Made by a program: the position numbers and the translations under genes
The notes under the pieces: generated by a model
Databases searched by the model: none
The model's input: the letters and a program-made list of their open reading frames with translations, nothing else
Told to the model about the DNA's origin: nothing
In this document: positions 1 through 8,305 of the stretch, piece by piece
How positions within the stretch are numbered: the first letter of the stretch is position 1
Layout: every line of letters starts with the position of its first letter
Source of the DNA: an uncultured Flavobacteriales bacterium
GTDB taxonomy: Bacteria; Bacteroidota; Bacteroidia; Flavobacteriales_D; Sanyastnellaceae
Length of the DNA stretch: 33,583 nt
NCBI GenBank assembly: GCA_905479395.1
Contig: CAJQMI010000040.1
Location: 1-33,583 of the forward strand
Direction of reading: 5' to 3'

Positions 1-2183
1 TCATCATCGCATACGTGACGAGCGGACAAAACAACGTAATACGTGCCTTCCGTGATTTCTGGTGCTGGCCGCCATGACTTACCGGCCTGAGAAGACTCAA
101 AAACGGCGGTTCCCCAGCGGTTGTATATGCTCAAATTATAGGTGAAAAAATCACCTGGATTCAGCCCCGAAACTTCATCATTGTTGGTGTTTACGAGCAC
201 GGCTGAGAAGGAATCGTTTTGACCATCGTTGTTCGGAGAAATAACATTGGGAACTTCATAAGTCACTCCAGTCAATGGCTGAGGAACATCCGCTTCGATT
301 TCAATCACAGCAGTCAAGTCACACGTCGCGTTGTACAAAGTCAATGTCCCTTGATAAACACCGACGCCGGGAAAGTCAGCCTGCACTATGCCATCATTTG
401 ATGTGAGAACTCCTGGAAAATCCCAAGTCAGTTCATCCGCACCTAAGCCCGAATGTTGCAATAAAACAAACCCCGTCTCATCGCATTCAGTGAAAGGTTG
501 AACAGAATAGGTAGAGTCGAATGGAAATTCAGGTAGGATGGTGATTTCTAGAGATTGCACATCGGCACAATCCGTCCCTGGTCCTGCCGTCAAAACAACA
601 TCGTAAGTGCCGTAAGATGGATAAGTAAAGGTCGGGCTTACCTCATCCGTAGAAGTAGCAACTCCACTATCAAAATTCCATAAAAAAGGTCCTGTACCAG
701 GAGACAGGTTGATGAAGTTCACATCAAGACCACTGCAAGGCTCATAGTCCACATCAAAATTGGCGAGAGGTAAGTCAGGTAGTTCAACCAAAAAGTTTGA
801 GGACTCAGTGCAAGTAAAAGCGGAAGACTCCAACTGCACATTGATGTCAGCGCCAGACGCAAAGAAAATTTCGTTCGGCGTCATATTCGAAACTTGAGCA
901 GGGTTTGATTCACCTCCAAAATTCCATGCCCATTCCATATAGGGAGTCCAATTTGAGTCGTCTACGACCAATTGTCCTAACCACCCTCCATCCTGACAAA
1001 CCAGGTCAATTACTTCAAATTCCGTGTTCCAAGTATCATGCACAACGACTTCGAAAAACAAGGAATCAGAACATGAACCTGTTTCGAAAAATAAACTGAC
1101 ATCATAAATTCCCGGCTCTTCGTAGGTGAACTGGGGCTCAGCTTCAGCACTTTGATCGTCACCTGAATTTGTAGCTCCAAAATCCCAAGCGTACGTGTCG
1201 CTCGGGTTCATAAACTGATCGAAATTAACCGTAAGTCCGCTGCACGGATCTGGTGCATCATAACCAGGCGAAAGGATATTACACGTCACCACATCCATTG
1301 TAAAGTCACGTAAAATCGAACCAATGGACTGACCATCCCTCCATTCTGTGACGACAACACCCAAGACAAATTTCCCAATGATTCCCGGTGTGGCACTCAT
1401 TATCCCGGTTACAGGGTCAATCGCAATTCCACTGCCTGCGCCAAGTGGAACTTGGGGGGCAAAGCCAGGAGCCCAATTGACCTGAGTGAATGGAGGACCT
1501 GTCGGTGGATTAGGAATGGGAGCCATAGGCGTTCCTCCGAGGTAAATGGGACTGATCGAATAGCTCAATGAGTCCCCATCTATATCGCTTGCACTATTCT
1601 CAATTGAAAATGGATAATTGCTGCAGACAAATGCTTGAGGCAGTTCGTCAAAGACAGGCGTTGAATTCACAAAATTGGCTGAAGCACTCGCAGGTATTGT
1701 AGCAATCAACGAAAATCCCTGATCGTCTGGAATTGTCAAATTGATGATCGCGGGAGAACGGCAACAACGCTGATGAACCAGCGTATACTCCTGCTGGCTC
1801 GGGGGCAATGACAAGCTTATGATGTATTCTGCTCGTTCAATGCAGAGGTCTTCAGGCAAGAAAGCACAGTTGTTTGGGTTTTCCGGAATGATTTCTATCA
1901 CCAAGGAAGGATTGAGAGATCCCGATGCACTGGTGATGAAATTGTTTCCTTGATACACCCCGATGACCGCTGAATTGTCGAAGTCTGTGCCTAAGGTATT
2001 GTTTGAGCTGCAATCCCGATAGATGTAGCAATGCACCTCATATTCATTTTCACCTTGCGCATTGACCCCGGTGAATTCGTATGTCAGCTCACCTCCAACA
2101 AGATGTGTGGCGGTCATTTGCAACGCGCATGACAGCAGCAACATCAATATCGACAGGGACCATAAAGGTTTTGGATTCACCAT
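1..2183 (-). CDS. PKD-repeat surface protein with T9SS type B C-terminal sorting domain (3' end missing)
   Basis: Large exported protein, read on the minus strand from an ATG at 2183 and still open at base 1, so about 727 residues are visible. It starts with a signal peptide (MVNPKPLWSLSILMLLLSC) followed by a THLVGGELTYEF segment, a common mature N-terminus of Bacteroidota gliding-associated proteins. The middle holds several PKD-like beta-sandwich repeats, recognisable from WDFG/WNFG-type strands followed by FTYxxxGxYDV. The last visible part (VISPNNDGQNDSF, then LSIYNRWGTAVFESS, then EGTYYVVLSA) is the CHU_C or T9SS type B domain, which directs secretion through the type IX system. Only the last few residues can be missing. 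The cell-surface or secreted location is inferred from the family. The ligand or role is unknown; adhesion is plausible. No convincing promoter was seen in the 216-base divergent gap upstream. Confidence 0.9.
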   Translation of the reverse strand, partial: MVNPKPLWSLSILMLLLSCALQMTATHLVGGELTYEFTGVNAQGENEYEVHCYIYRDCSSNNTLGTDFDNSAVIGVYQGNNFITSASGSLNPSLVIEIIPENPNNCAFLPEDLCIERAEYIISLSLPPSQQEYTLVHQRCCRSPAIINLTIPDDQGFSLIATIPASASANFVNSTPVFDELPQAFVCSNYPFSIENSASDIDGDSLSYSISPIYLGGTPMAPIPNPPTGPPFTQVNWAPGFAPQVPLGAGSGIAIDPVTGIMSATPGIIGKFVLGVVVTEWRDGQSIGSILRDFTMDVVTCNILSPGYDAPDPCSGLTVNFDQFMNPSDTYAWDFGATNSGDDQSAEAEPQFTYEEPGIYDVSLFFETGSCSDSLFFEVVVHDTWNTEFEVIDLVCQDGGWLGQLVVDDSNWTPYMEWAWNFGGESNPAQVSNMTPNEIFFASGADINVQLESSAFTCTESSNFLVELPDLPLANFDVDYEPCSGLDVNFINLSPGTGPFLWNFDSGVATSTDEVSPTFTYPSYGTYDVVLTAGPGTDCADVQSLEITILPEFPFDSTYSVQPFTECDETGFVLLQHSGLGADELTWDFPGVLTSNDGIVQADFPGVGVYQGTLTLYNATCDLTAVIEIEADVPQPLTGVTYEVPNVISPNNDGQNDSFSAVLVNTNNDEVSGLNPGDFFTYNLSIYNRWGTAVFESSQAGKSWRPAPEITEGTYYVVLSARHVCDD

Positions 2184-2387
2184 ATTCAAGGATTCAATAC
2201 TGGCAATTTACATGAGAAACCATCGACTTTAAATCAAACGCTTCATGCGTGTTACTCCTATGCAAAATAAAAATGTGACAGCCTGCATGAAGTTTTTCAG
2301 AGCCAATTCGAACCTCTTCCAAGCAATCGCATCTCATAAGAATGCACAAGACCGTCCAAAGGCATAGGTCGAAACACAAATTGAGAA

Positions 2388-2395
2388 TAACTTTG
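2388..2395 (+). promoter_or_regulatory. Bacteroidota -7 box (TAACTTTG), leaderless spacing
   Basis: TAACTTTG is a perfect match to the Bacteroidota -7 consensus TAnnTTTG. It ends 4 bases before the ATG at 2400, which would put the transcription start at or next to the start codon. No TTG is found 19-21 bases upstream. The remaining gap back to 2184 shows no other clear signal or gene. Confidence 0.5.
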
Positions 2396-2399
2396 ACGC

Positions 2400-3884
2400 A
2401 TGAATAACCAGCGGCAAATTATAATCGGCATTGCGGCAATGCTCACACTGGTCCTCATCGACAATGGGCCATGCAAGGCTCAAGACGATGGCGTTTGGAT
2501 TGACTTATTGCGCTTTCAGAATGAGAATGCCCCTTATTTCGAAATCCAACTGGAATTCCAGAGCAATGCACTTACCGCTCAAAAAGCCGATTCCGGATGG
2601 CAAACAACTGCACAATTTGAAGCAACCCTGGAAAGTGCCGATGGAATCGTCAATTACGCGAAAACGGTGATTGCTGGTCCCGTTGAGCTCGACTCTTTAA
2701 CCGCCATGACGGGCACCCAACTGCACATTGAGCGAATGGAAGCTCCTCCGGGAAATTATCGCATCAACATGATGTTGAACGATGCCGTCGGCACTTTTTC
2801 AAGTGCATCTTCCTTGGATTTCAAAGTTTCTCAGACCGACGCTCCTAGCTGGTCAGATGCGTTTGTCGTTGAAGCTTATGCGCCCACGGACGTGAACAGT
2901 CCGAGCCCATTGTCACGCTCTGGATTTGATATGCTCCCTGTTGTCGGTGGTCGACTGGGCACAGAAGCCGATCGCCTTCAATTTTACGCTGAGCTTTACA
3001 ACGTTCAAGATGTCGTAGACTCCTTGTTTCTTGTGAGTTGCTGGATCGAAGACGGTCGCGGACAAATCACATCTGGATCCCAACGTTATTTTCGAAAAGT
3101 CGCACAAAAGGTGGTGCCACTATTCACTTCAATTCCCATGTCAGACGTCACCTTGAAGCCTCAATCAAAACTGATCATCCAAGCTGCAACGAAGGAAAAT
3201 CAAATCATCGCTCAGACTGAGCTTCCCCTCGACGTGCAGCAGTCGTCTCCTCAGGAACTTGCTTGGAACGGTCCTGATGGAAATTACCTGCGCGACTTCA
3301 CAGACTCATTGGCTTTGATTCAGCATGTGCGAGACCATCGCCCTCGCGCAGATGCCTCTCAACGTCATACCATTGAGGGGTTTTTGGATGTGGCCACTGT
3401 AGAGCAGATGCAGGCATTTTTATTGTCTTTCTGGGAAGAACAGGCTCCGCAGAATCCTGAAATGGGTTGGCGCAATTACACAACAGCCATTGCATATGCC
3501 GACTCCTCATACGGCGCATGTAGAAAAGGACATGGAGCAGAGACAGAAATGGGTTCCATTTACCTTCGCTACGGACCTCCAAACACCGTTGTGAAACGCC
3601 ACAACGAAACGGACTATTACCCTTATGAAATATGGCATTACCACAGGGCTGGAGCCTTCACCAACAAACGATTCCTATTCTTTTCTCCGCATATGGTGGC
3701 CGAATGCTTTGTGCTGCTCCATTCCGATATGCTTGGAGAAATACAAAATACCGATTGGCTGCATCAATTGCGTAACCGTGAGAACCGTTTGCGCGTAACA
3801 GATAGTCAGTTGAATCGGTTGAATCCTCGGAGAGATACATTCTCTGGAGAGGAACCTGAAGATCTTTTCTTCAACCCAAGATGA
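2400..3884 (+). CDS. GWxTD domain-containing exported protein
   Basis: A 494-residue protein with an N-terminal signal sequence (MNNQRQIIIGIAAMLTLVLI). The C-terminal third carries the GWxTD-domain pattern: a Trp-rich FWEEQAPQNPEMGWRNY stretch, then GSIYLRYGPPNTVVKR, YYPYEIWHYHRAG, RFLFFSP and LLHSDMLGEIQNTDWLHQL. This domain is widespread in Bacteroidota as a secreted or periplasmic module of unknown function; the N-terminal two thirds look beta-rich. The reading frame overlaps the next gene by four bases (ATGA), so the glycosyltransferase is translationally coupled and in the same operon. The start is chosen because it gives a proper signal peptide and lies 4 bases after a -7 box. The function is not known and I do not assign one. 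Confidence 0.88.
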   Translation: MNNQRQIIIGIAAMLTLVLIDNGPCKAQDDGVWIDLLRFQNENAPYFEIQLEFQSNALTAQKADSGWQTTAQFEATLESADGIVNYAKTVIAGPVELDSLTAMTGTQLHIERMEAPPGNYRINMMLNDAVGTFSSASSLDFKVSQTDAPSWSDAFVVEAYAPTDVNSPSPLSRSGFDMLPVVGGRLGTEADRLQFYAELYNVQDVVDSLFLVSCWIEDGRGQITSGSQRYFRKVAQKVVPLFTSIPMSDVTLKPQSKLIIQAATKENQIIAQTELPLDVQQSSPQELAWNGPDGNYLRDFTDSLALIQHVRDHRPRADASQRHTIEGFLDVATVEQMQAFLLSFWEEQAPQNPEMGWRNYTTAIAYADSSYGACRKGHGAETEMGSIYLRYGPPNTVVKRHNETDYYPYEIWHYHRAGAFTNKRFLFFSPHMVAECFVLLHSDMLGEIQNTDWLHQLRNRENRLRVTDSQLNRLNPRRDTFSGEEPEDLFFNPR

Positions 3885-4954
3885 ATTTAGAAACGCAGAA
3901 ACATAGCACAGCAGTGGCCATCCTCAATTGGAATGGCCTAAGGCATCTACAGGACTATTTGCCATCCGTGGTTGAGCATTCCGAATCGGTTGCGCAAATC
4001 ATCGTGATCGATAATGGAAGCACCGATGACTCTGTTGCTTGGTGCCGCAAAACATTTCCTGAAGTTGAAATCATCGAGTTGCCAGAAAACTTAGGATTCG
4101 CCGGTGGCTACAACGCAGGTCTCAGACAAGTCAGAGCAGAAAACTATGTTTTACTCAACAGCGATGTCCGCGTGACTCCTGATTGGATCTCGCCCGTGCT
4201 CACAATGATGGATCAAGAAGGTTTTTCCGCATGTCAGCCAATCATTCGAAACGACTCTGACCCGGAACTCTTGGAATACGCTGGTGCAGCTGGAGGATTC
4301 ATTGACCGAGATGGGTTCACCTTTTGTGCTGGTCGCATTTTTGAAGTTTTCGAAACAGACACTGGCCAATATGAAGCCAGCAGGGAGGTCTTTTGGGCGT
4401 CTGGAGCGGCCTTGTTTATCCGCGCGGAAGCGTTTCATTCCGTAAACGGATTGGACGATGACTTCTTCGCGCACATGGAGGAAATTGATTTGTGCTGGAG
4501 GCTTAAAAATCGAGGGCATCGAATCGGTGTTTGTGGATCATCAGTCGTTTTTCATCTCGGTGGTGGAACGCTTCAAAAAGTAAGTCCCTTCAAATCCTAC
4601 CTGAATTTCAGGAATAACCTCTTCCTTTTGGTCAAGAATCATCATCGTGCTGCTCTTTACCCTTTGGTACTGCGCCGTATGATTTTGGACGGTGTGGCAG
4701 CATTGAAGTTCTTGTCTGAAGGCTCAACGCCTCTGTTTGGAGCTGTGTTAAAAGCACACCGAGACTTCAGAAAGGAGTTGCCTGCAATGCGAAAAAAGCG
4801 CCAAAAAGAGATCAAAGTTTGCAGGGACTTAAAAGCTGCTGGCGTTGACGGAATCCATAATTACACAGGGTGGTACCATCGCAGCATTTTGGTCGACTAC
4901 TTCATTCTGAAACGTCATACGTTTCACGCACTGAAGCACGGTAAAATCGAGTGA
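3881..4954 (+). CDS. Glycosyltransferase family 2 (rhamnosyltransferase/WbbL-like)
   Basis: A 357-residue inverting GT-A glycosyltransferase. Visible motifs are the N-terminal nucleotide-binding strand AILNWNG (about residue 13), VIDNGSTDDS (42-51), the LPENLGFAGGYNAGL loop typical of the rhamnosyltransferase-like branch, LLNSDVRVTPDW with the DxD-equivalent SDV (94-96), and the catalytic-base region HMEEIDLCWRLKNRGHRI. The family transfers sugars from nucleotide donors to surface polysaccharide or glycoprotein acceptors at the cytoplasmic face; donor and acceptor cannot be read from the sequence. The start overlaps the GWxTD stop by ATGA. A 97-base gap follows before comEC, with no convincing terminator, so the three genes may be one transcript. 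The basic C-terminal tail has no obvious membrane span. Confidence 0.93.
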   Translation: MNLETQKHSTAVAILNWNGLRHLQDYLPSVVEHSESVAQIIVIDNGSTDDSVAWCRKTFPEVEIIELPENLGFAGGYNAGLRQVRAENYVLLNSDVRVTPDWISPVLTMMDQEGFSACQPIIRNDSDPELLEYAGAAGGFIDRDGFTFCAGRIFEVFETDTGQYEASREVFWASGAALFIRAEAFHSVNGLDDDFFAHMEEIDLCWRLKNRGHRIGVCGSSVVFHLGGGTLQKVSPFKSYLNFRNNLFLLVKNHHRAALYPLVLRRMILDGVAALKFLSEGSTPLFGAVLKAHRDFRKELPAMRKKRQKEIKVCRDLKAAGVDGIHNYTGWYHRSILVDYFILKRHTFHALKHGKIE

Positions 4955-5051
4955 AGCTGTCCAGCTTTCAAAGTCTGTCATAGAAATTACACAGGCGCAC
5001 ACAAACTTTCCAGATTGCAGAGGCTACTGAGTCAGACTTTTGGCTGTGTGC

Positions 5052-6911
5052 ATGGTCTGGAACATTCCGAAATTACAGGCTCCCCTATTCATTCCTGTCC
5101 TTTTCTTGGGGTTGGGCACGAAGGCTGTCGAACAGCCGCAGCTGCTCTTGGTTTGTATTTTGGCCCTTGGAGTTCTTTTCGCTGCAAAGCAAAGAGGCTT
5201 TGCCTATGCCCTGCTCCTTGTTACTGGCCTAGGCGTTGCGCGCCAGAGTCTGAACCTTCGGCATCATCCTGCAACAATCTCCTCAAACTGCTCAGTTTGG
5301 AAATGCTCCACTGCGCAAGCAGAACCTTCTTTCGGTTACTTATGCTTGTGCTCATCCCGTTCGCATCCCATGGGGACACTGATCGAGTGGAACGAAGCAT
5401 ATCCACCTGTTATGAATCAGTTCTTCCTCGCAACTCTCAAGCCCTTTCGATCCAATGCTCAATTCAATCGAGCACAATGGAAACAGACCCAAGGAATTTC
5501 TGGGGAGCTGTGCCCTATTCCTTTAGCAAATTCGAGTGAACTAAAACTCATAGGACGCATCCAATCTGAACACGTTGCAAGCAGCATCGCACGACGCATT
5601 AAGCATCTAATCAAACGTGCAATTGACCAATCATTTTCAGGTGAGGCACGTGGGTTTTTATGCGCAATTGCCACAGGGGATAAATCAAATCTTGATTTCA
5701 AAGTCAAAGCATATTTTTCGAATGCTGGCCTTGCACATTTACTCGCAGTTAGTGGATACCATGTCGGACTCGTATGCTTTGTTCCCTTGATGCTATTGCA
5801 TACCCGACGTCGGTTTGTCCGAATGTTTTCCGTGGCCCTTATTATCACAATGTCCTGGATGTTTGTGGCTGTATGTGAATGGCCCACATCGGGGATAAGA
5901 GCAGCAACCATGATTTGTTTATACAGCCTGAGCTGCCTCTTCGGTCGTCGTATCAATTCCATTCAAATTTGGGCCGTCACTTTGGCGCTCATGTTATTAT
6001 ACAATCCAAATATTGCCATGAGCCTGGGCGCACAACTCAGTTTTTTGGCTGTACTGGCCATCCTGTTGTTCTTGCGTATCTCTTCTGCATTTCATCGTTT
6101 TCAAAAAATAGCAATCGCTATGGGCATCCCCGTGGCCGCGCAATTTGGAACAGCTGGCATCGCCATTCCAACCTTTCATTCATTTCCCTACTTTTTCTGG
6201 CCATTTAACCTCTTGGCACAACTCGCTATGACTGGAATTGGCGTCTTGTTTGCCACTTGGGGAATATGCTTCGGAATCGGGATTAGAATTCTCAAACCAC
6301 TTCAAAATTTCTGCAATCGCGCGCTATCAAACGTTATCAAACAGTTATTTGATGGACTTCATTTGATACAGCAAAATTTTACATTGGCAATCAACCTTGA
6401 GCAAACTCCCGCTTTTATCTGGGGAATTTTTAGCGCGATCTATTTCATAAGCGCGCTCTACAGCATTCAATTCAAAAGCAAAACAGGCGTGATTTTCATC
6501 CGATTGGTAACATCTGTGCTCATCCTCTTGCCTTGGGGAGTTTTGGTCCCCATCCAAAGGAACTCTGTGGTTATAAAGCAATACAGAAAACCGGTGCTTC
6601 AGCTGCACGAACGGAATGCCCTGCACGTATTCACATTTGACAGCCGTGACTCTGCGGCAGTGCGACGGCATTTAATTTTAAAGGGTACGACCAATCCTGA
6701 AATAACGTACCTAACACCCGGTCAAAACTGGTTCAACTCACAAGGCGACTTCATGCTTTGGATGTCCAAGTTTGAAGCCAAAGGTTGCATAGCAAAACGC
6801 CCATGCAACTATCGTTGCACAGGCGAGGAAAAAGGAACTCTAAACTTGGGAGACCGCAATATTATGTGGCGGTCCTGGGGCCAAAATCAGTTTTTAATTG
6901 AGGTGGAGTAA
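5052..6911 (+). CDS. comEC: ComEC/Rec2-type DNA-uptake channel protein
   Basis: A 619-residue polytopic inner-membrane protein. The diagnostic competence domain is clear: GEARGFLCAIATGDKS, then FSNAGLAHLLAVSGYHVGLV, then SGIRAATMICLYSLSCLFGRR and GAQLSFLAVLAILL. N-terminal membrane spans and a small soluble segment (DUF4131-like) precede it. After the last spans only about 110 soluble residues remain, with no metallo-beta-lactamase HxHxDH motif, a short form common in Bacteroidota. ComEC carries single-stranded DNA across the inner membrane in transformation. The ATG at 5052 is preferred to an in-frame TTG at 5040. GACTTTTG (5035-5042), one mismatch from the -7 box, lies 9 bases before the ATG. 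The 3' end overlaps the convergent small gene by 18 bases. Whether this organism is competent is unknown. Confidence 0.92.
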   Translation: MVWNIPKLQAPLFIPVLFLGLGTKAVEQPQLLLVCILALGVLFAAKQRGFAYALLLVTGLGVARQSLNLRHHPATISSNCSVWKCSTAQAEPSFGYLCLCSSRSHPMGTLIEWNEAYPPVMNQFFLATLKPFRSNAQFNRAQWKQTQGISGELCPIPLANSSELKLIGRIQSEHVASSIARRIKHLIKRAIDQSFSGEARGFLCAIATGDKSNLDFKVKAYFSNAGLAHLLAVSGYHVGLVCFVPLMLLHTRRRFVRMFSVALIITMSWMFVAVCEWPTSGIRAATMICLYSLSCLFGRRINSIQIWAVTLALMLLYNPNIAMSLGAQLSFLAVLAILLFLRISSAFHRFQKIAIAMGIPVAAQFGTAGIAIPTFHSFPYFFWPFNLLAQLAMTGIGVLFATWGICFGIGIRILKPLQNFCNRALSNVIKQLFDGLHLIQQNFTLAINLEQTPAFIWGIFSAIYFISALYSIQFKSKTGVIFIRLVTSVLILLPWGVLVPIQRNSVVIKQYRKPVLQLHERNALHVFTFDSRDSAAVRRHLILKGTTNPEITYLTPGQNWFNSQGDFMLWMSKFEAKGCIAKRPCNYRCTGEEKGTLNLGDRNIMWRSWGQNQFLIEVE

Positions 6912-7148
6912 GTTCGTCACTACTTGATCAACGTATCCTTCCCACTCTGGCAAATCAGCTATGGGGAGAATCGCATTTACGCGGTTGTTCCTCCGGCTAT
7001 AAATCGCTTCGACATAAAACCCATTCAGATCAAAGATGCAGAGGATGTAACGGTTTTCGACGATGCGCTGCGCAAGGCAGATTCCATGGTCCCACATATA
7101 GTTTGTCTTCTCATCAAGTGGAAGTCGGTTAAAAGCTGTCAAGTCCAT
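6894..7148 (-). CDS. Small conserved-looking hypothetical protein (84 aa)
   Basis: An 84-residue soluble, acidic-to-neutral protein starting MDLTAFNRLPLDEKTNYMWD and containing a strand-rich core (RYILCIFDLNGFYVEAIYSRRN). It resembles small uncharacterised Bacteroidota proteins that begin with an FNxLPLDEK segment, but I cannot name a function. Support for being real: it fills the gap between comEC and the HMG-CoA lyase gene, its composition is protein-like, and its end overlaps comEC tail to tail by 18 bases, as other convergent pairs here do. There is no signal peptide or membrane span. The start at 7148 is the only ATG giving the full frame. No -7 box was seen upstream. Confidence 0.7.
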   Translation of the reverse strand: MDLTAFNRLPLDEKTNYMWDHGICLAQRIVENRYILCIFDLNGFYVEAIYSRRNNRVNAILPIADLPEWEGYVDQVVTNLLHLN

Positions 7149-7222
7149 GATCGTTGGGTATAAGTCGTTTGGCTTGAATACGTCTGTACCTGCGAAAAGG
7201 TTACAAAGCCCCTCCTCTTCTT

Positions 7223-7230
7223 TATCTTTC
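7223..7230 (+). promoter_or_regulatory. Probable -7 box (TATCTTTC), leaderless spacing
   Basis: TATCTTTC matches TAnnTTTG at all but the last base and ends exactly 4 bases before the HMG-CoA lyase ATG at 7235. The 86-base divergent region 7149-7234 holds nothing else recognisable. No TTG is present at the -33 position (GTTA occurs there). Confidence 0.4.
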
Positions 7231-7234
7231 GGCC

Positions 7235-8104
7235 ATGAACGCTGTTCAACTCATTGAATGTCCTCGGGACGCAATCCAAGGATGGCCGCACGCCATAAGC
7301 ACAAGTGATAAAATAGCTTATTACAAAGCGCTACTCGGCGTAGGATTTGACACCATCGACATTGGCAGCTTCGTCTCGCACAAAGCCGTGCCGCAAATGG
7401 CTGACACGCGTGAAATATTGAAACGGCTGCACGATGAGGGAATGCTTGAAGTCAGTTCTCGCATCCTCACGATTGTTGCCAATGAACGCGGTGCAATCGA
7501 CGCAACGCAAGTTCCCGGAGTCACCGACATGGGATTTCCACTCAGCCTTTCTGAAACGTTTCAGCAACGAAACACGGGTGCAAGCATCAAAGAAGCTTGG
7601 CAACGTCTCGAACGCGTCAAACACCATTGTGAGAGACATGACAAACAACTGGTTGTTTACTTGAGCATGGGCTTCGGAAATCCTTACGGAGACGAATGGA
7701 ATCCAAATGTACTTTCGGACTTTATCGGACAGCTTGATGATCAAATTCAGCCTCAGATAATCGCACTAAGTGATACGGTCGGCACAGCAAGTCCAGAAAT
7801 GATTTCAGCAGCTTTTGACATGGCAATACCATCGTTCAAAAGCATTGAATTTGGAGCACACCTTCATGCACATCCCCAGCAAGTTGAATCAAAATTGGCA
7901 GCTGCTTTCGAAAGCGGCTGCAGAAGATTTGATGGAGCAATCAGAGGGATCGGTGGCTGCCCAATGGCCCAAAATGAATTGGTTGGGAATATTCCAACCG
8001 AACATATGATGGCCTATTTCGAAAACCTCGATGCATGGAAACTTCAGAACAAGAGAGCATGGCAGCATGCAATGAGCATCGCTGTTGATCTCTTTCAATC
8101 TTAA
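7235..8104 (+). CDS. Hydroxymethylglutaryl-CoA lyase
   Basis: A 289-residue TIM-barrel enzyme of the HMGL-like family. HMG-CoA lyase cleaves HMG-CoA to acetyl-CoA and acetoacetate, the last step of leucine breakdown. The catalytic set is visible: R11-D12 in ECPRDAIQGW, the metal-binding HLH at 209-211 (GAHLHAHP) and the signature cysteine C242 in GIGGCPMAQNELVGN. Length fits the cytosolic bacterial form. The N-terminal ECPRDAIQGW replaces the textbook EVGPRDGLQN and is, as far as I recall, usual for Bacteroidota members. The gene is monocistronic, convergent with the methyltransferase-ZIP operon and separated from it by a hairpin. With 3-hydroxyacyl-CoA dehydrogenase and methylmalonyl-CoA mutase elsewhere in the window it suggests branched-chain amino acid or acyl-CoA catabolism. 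Confidence 0.93.
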   Translation: MNAVQLIECPRDAIQGWPHAISTSDKIAYYKALLGVGFDTIDIGSFVSHKAVPQMADTREILKRLHDEGMLEVSSRILTIVANERGAIDATQVPGVTDMGFPLSLSETFQQRNTGASIKEAWQRLERVKHHCERHDKQLVVYLSMGFGNPYGDEWNPNVLSDFIGQLDDQIQPQIIALSDTVGTASPEMISAAFDMAIPSFKSIEFGAHLHAHPQQVESKLAAAFESGCRRFDGAIRGIGGCPMAQNELVGNIPTEHMMAYFENLDAWKLQNKRAWQHAMSIAVDLFQS

Positions 8105-8114
8105 AATTTTGGGC

Positions 8115-8140
8115 AAAAAAAATTGCCTCAATTGAGGCAA
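8115..8140 (-). terminator. Intrinsic terminator for the minus-strand ZIP operon
   Basis: A perfect palindrome TTGCCTCAATTGAGGCAA (8123-8140) is followed on the minus strand by eight consecutive T (8122-8115). This is a good intrinsic terminator for minus-strand transcription from the methyltransferase-ZIP genes. In the plus direction the sequence after the stem is TATTCAAA, so it would be a poor terminator for the HMG-CoA lyase gene. Confidence 0.8.
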
Positions 8141-8229
8141 TATTCAAATAGGTTCACTTCGAACTTGTGACGGTGCATATAAATCTGTTCGAACTTATTG
8201 ATGTCGATGTGGATGCGATAATGTTTCAT
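8128..8229 (-). CDS. Possible 33-residue peptide ending inside the terminator hairpin
   Basis: An ATG at 8229 opens a 33-residue frame (starts MKHYRIHIDINKFEQIYMHR, ends FEYCLN) whose TGA lies in the terminator palindrome. The frame stays open upstream without an ATG to a TGA at 8316-8314, which overlaps the end of the ZIP gene, giving about 61 open residues. Composition is protein-like (charged and aromatic, no rare-codon runs). It sits downstream of the ZIP gene on the same strand, where a short third operon gene or the remains of a longer gene would be expected. I do not recognise it. It could equally be a non-coding 3' untranslated region. The rest of 8141-8305 holds no other signal. Confidence 0.3.
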   Translation of the reverse strand: MKHYRIHIDINKFEQIYMHRHKFEVNLFEYCLN

Positions 8230-8305
8230 AGCATAGGTTAAGTAACCTCGTATACGAATCTTGTCGCTTAAATGTTTCGTTTCATCGAAGCTAAAAAGGC
8301 TGTCG

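Noticed and set aside
4954-4967. AAGCTG-TC-CAGCTT inverted repeat after the glycosyltransferase
   Set aside because: The loop is only 2 bases and there is no T-run, so it is not a credible terminator.
5040-5051. TTG start for comEC
   Set aside because: Adds only four residues; the ATG at 5052 gives the natural hydrophobic N-terminus.
5015-5539. 174-codon frame inside comEC, same strand
   Set aside because: Out-of-frame overlap with an unambiguous membrane protein; cysteine-rich and without family motifs.
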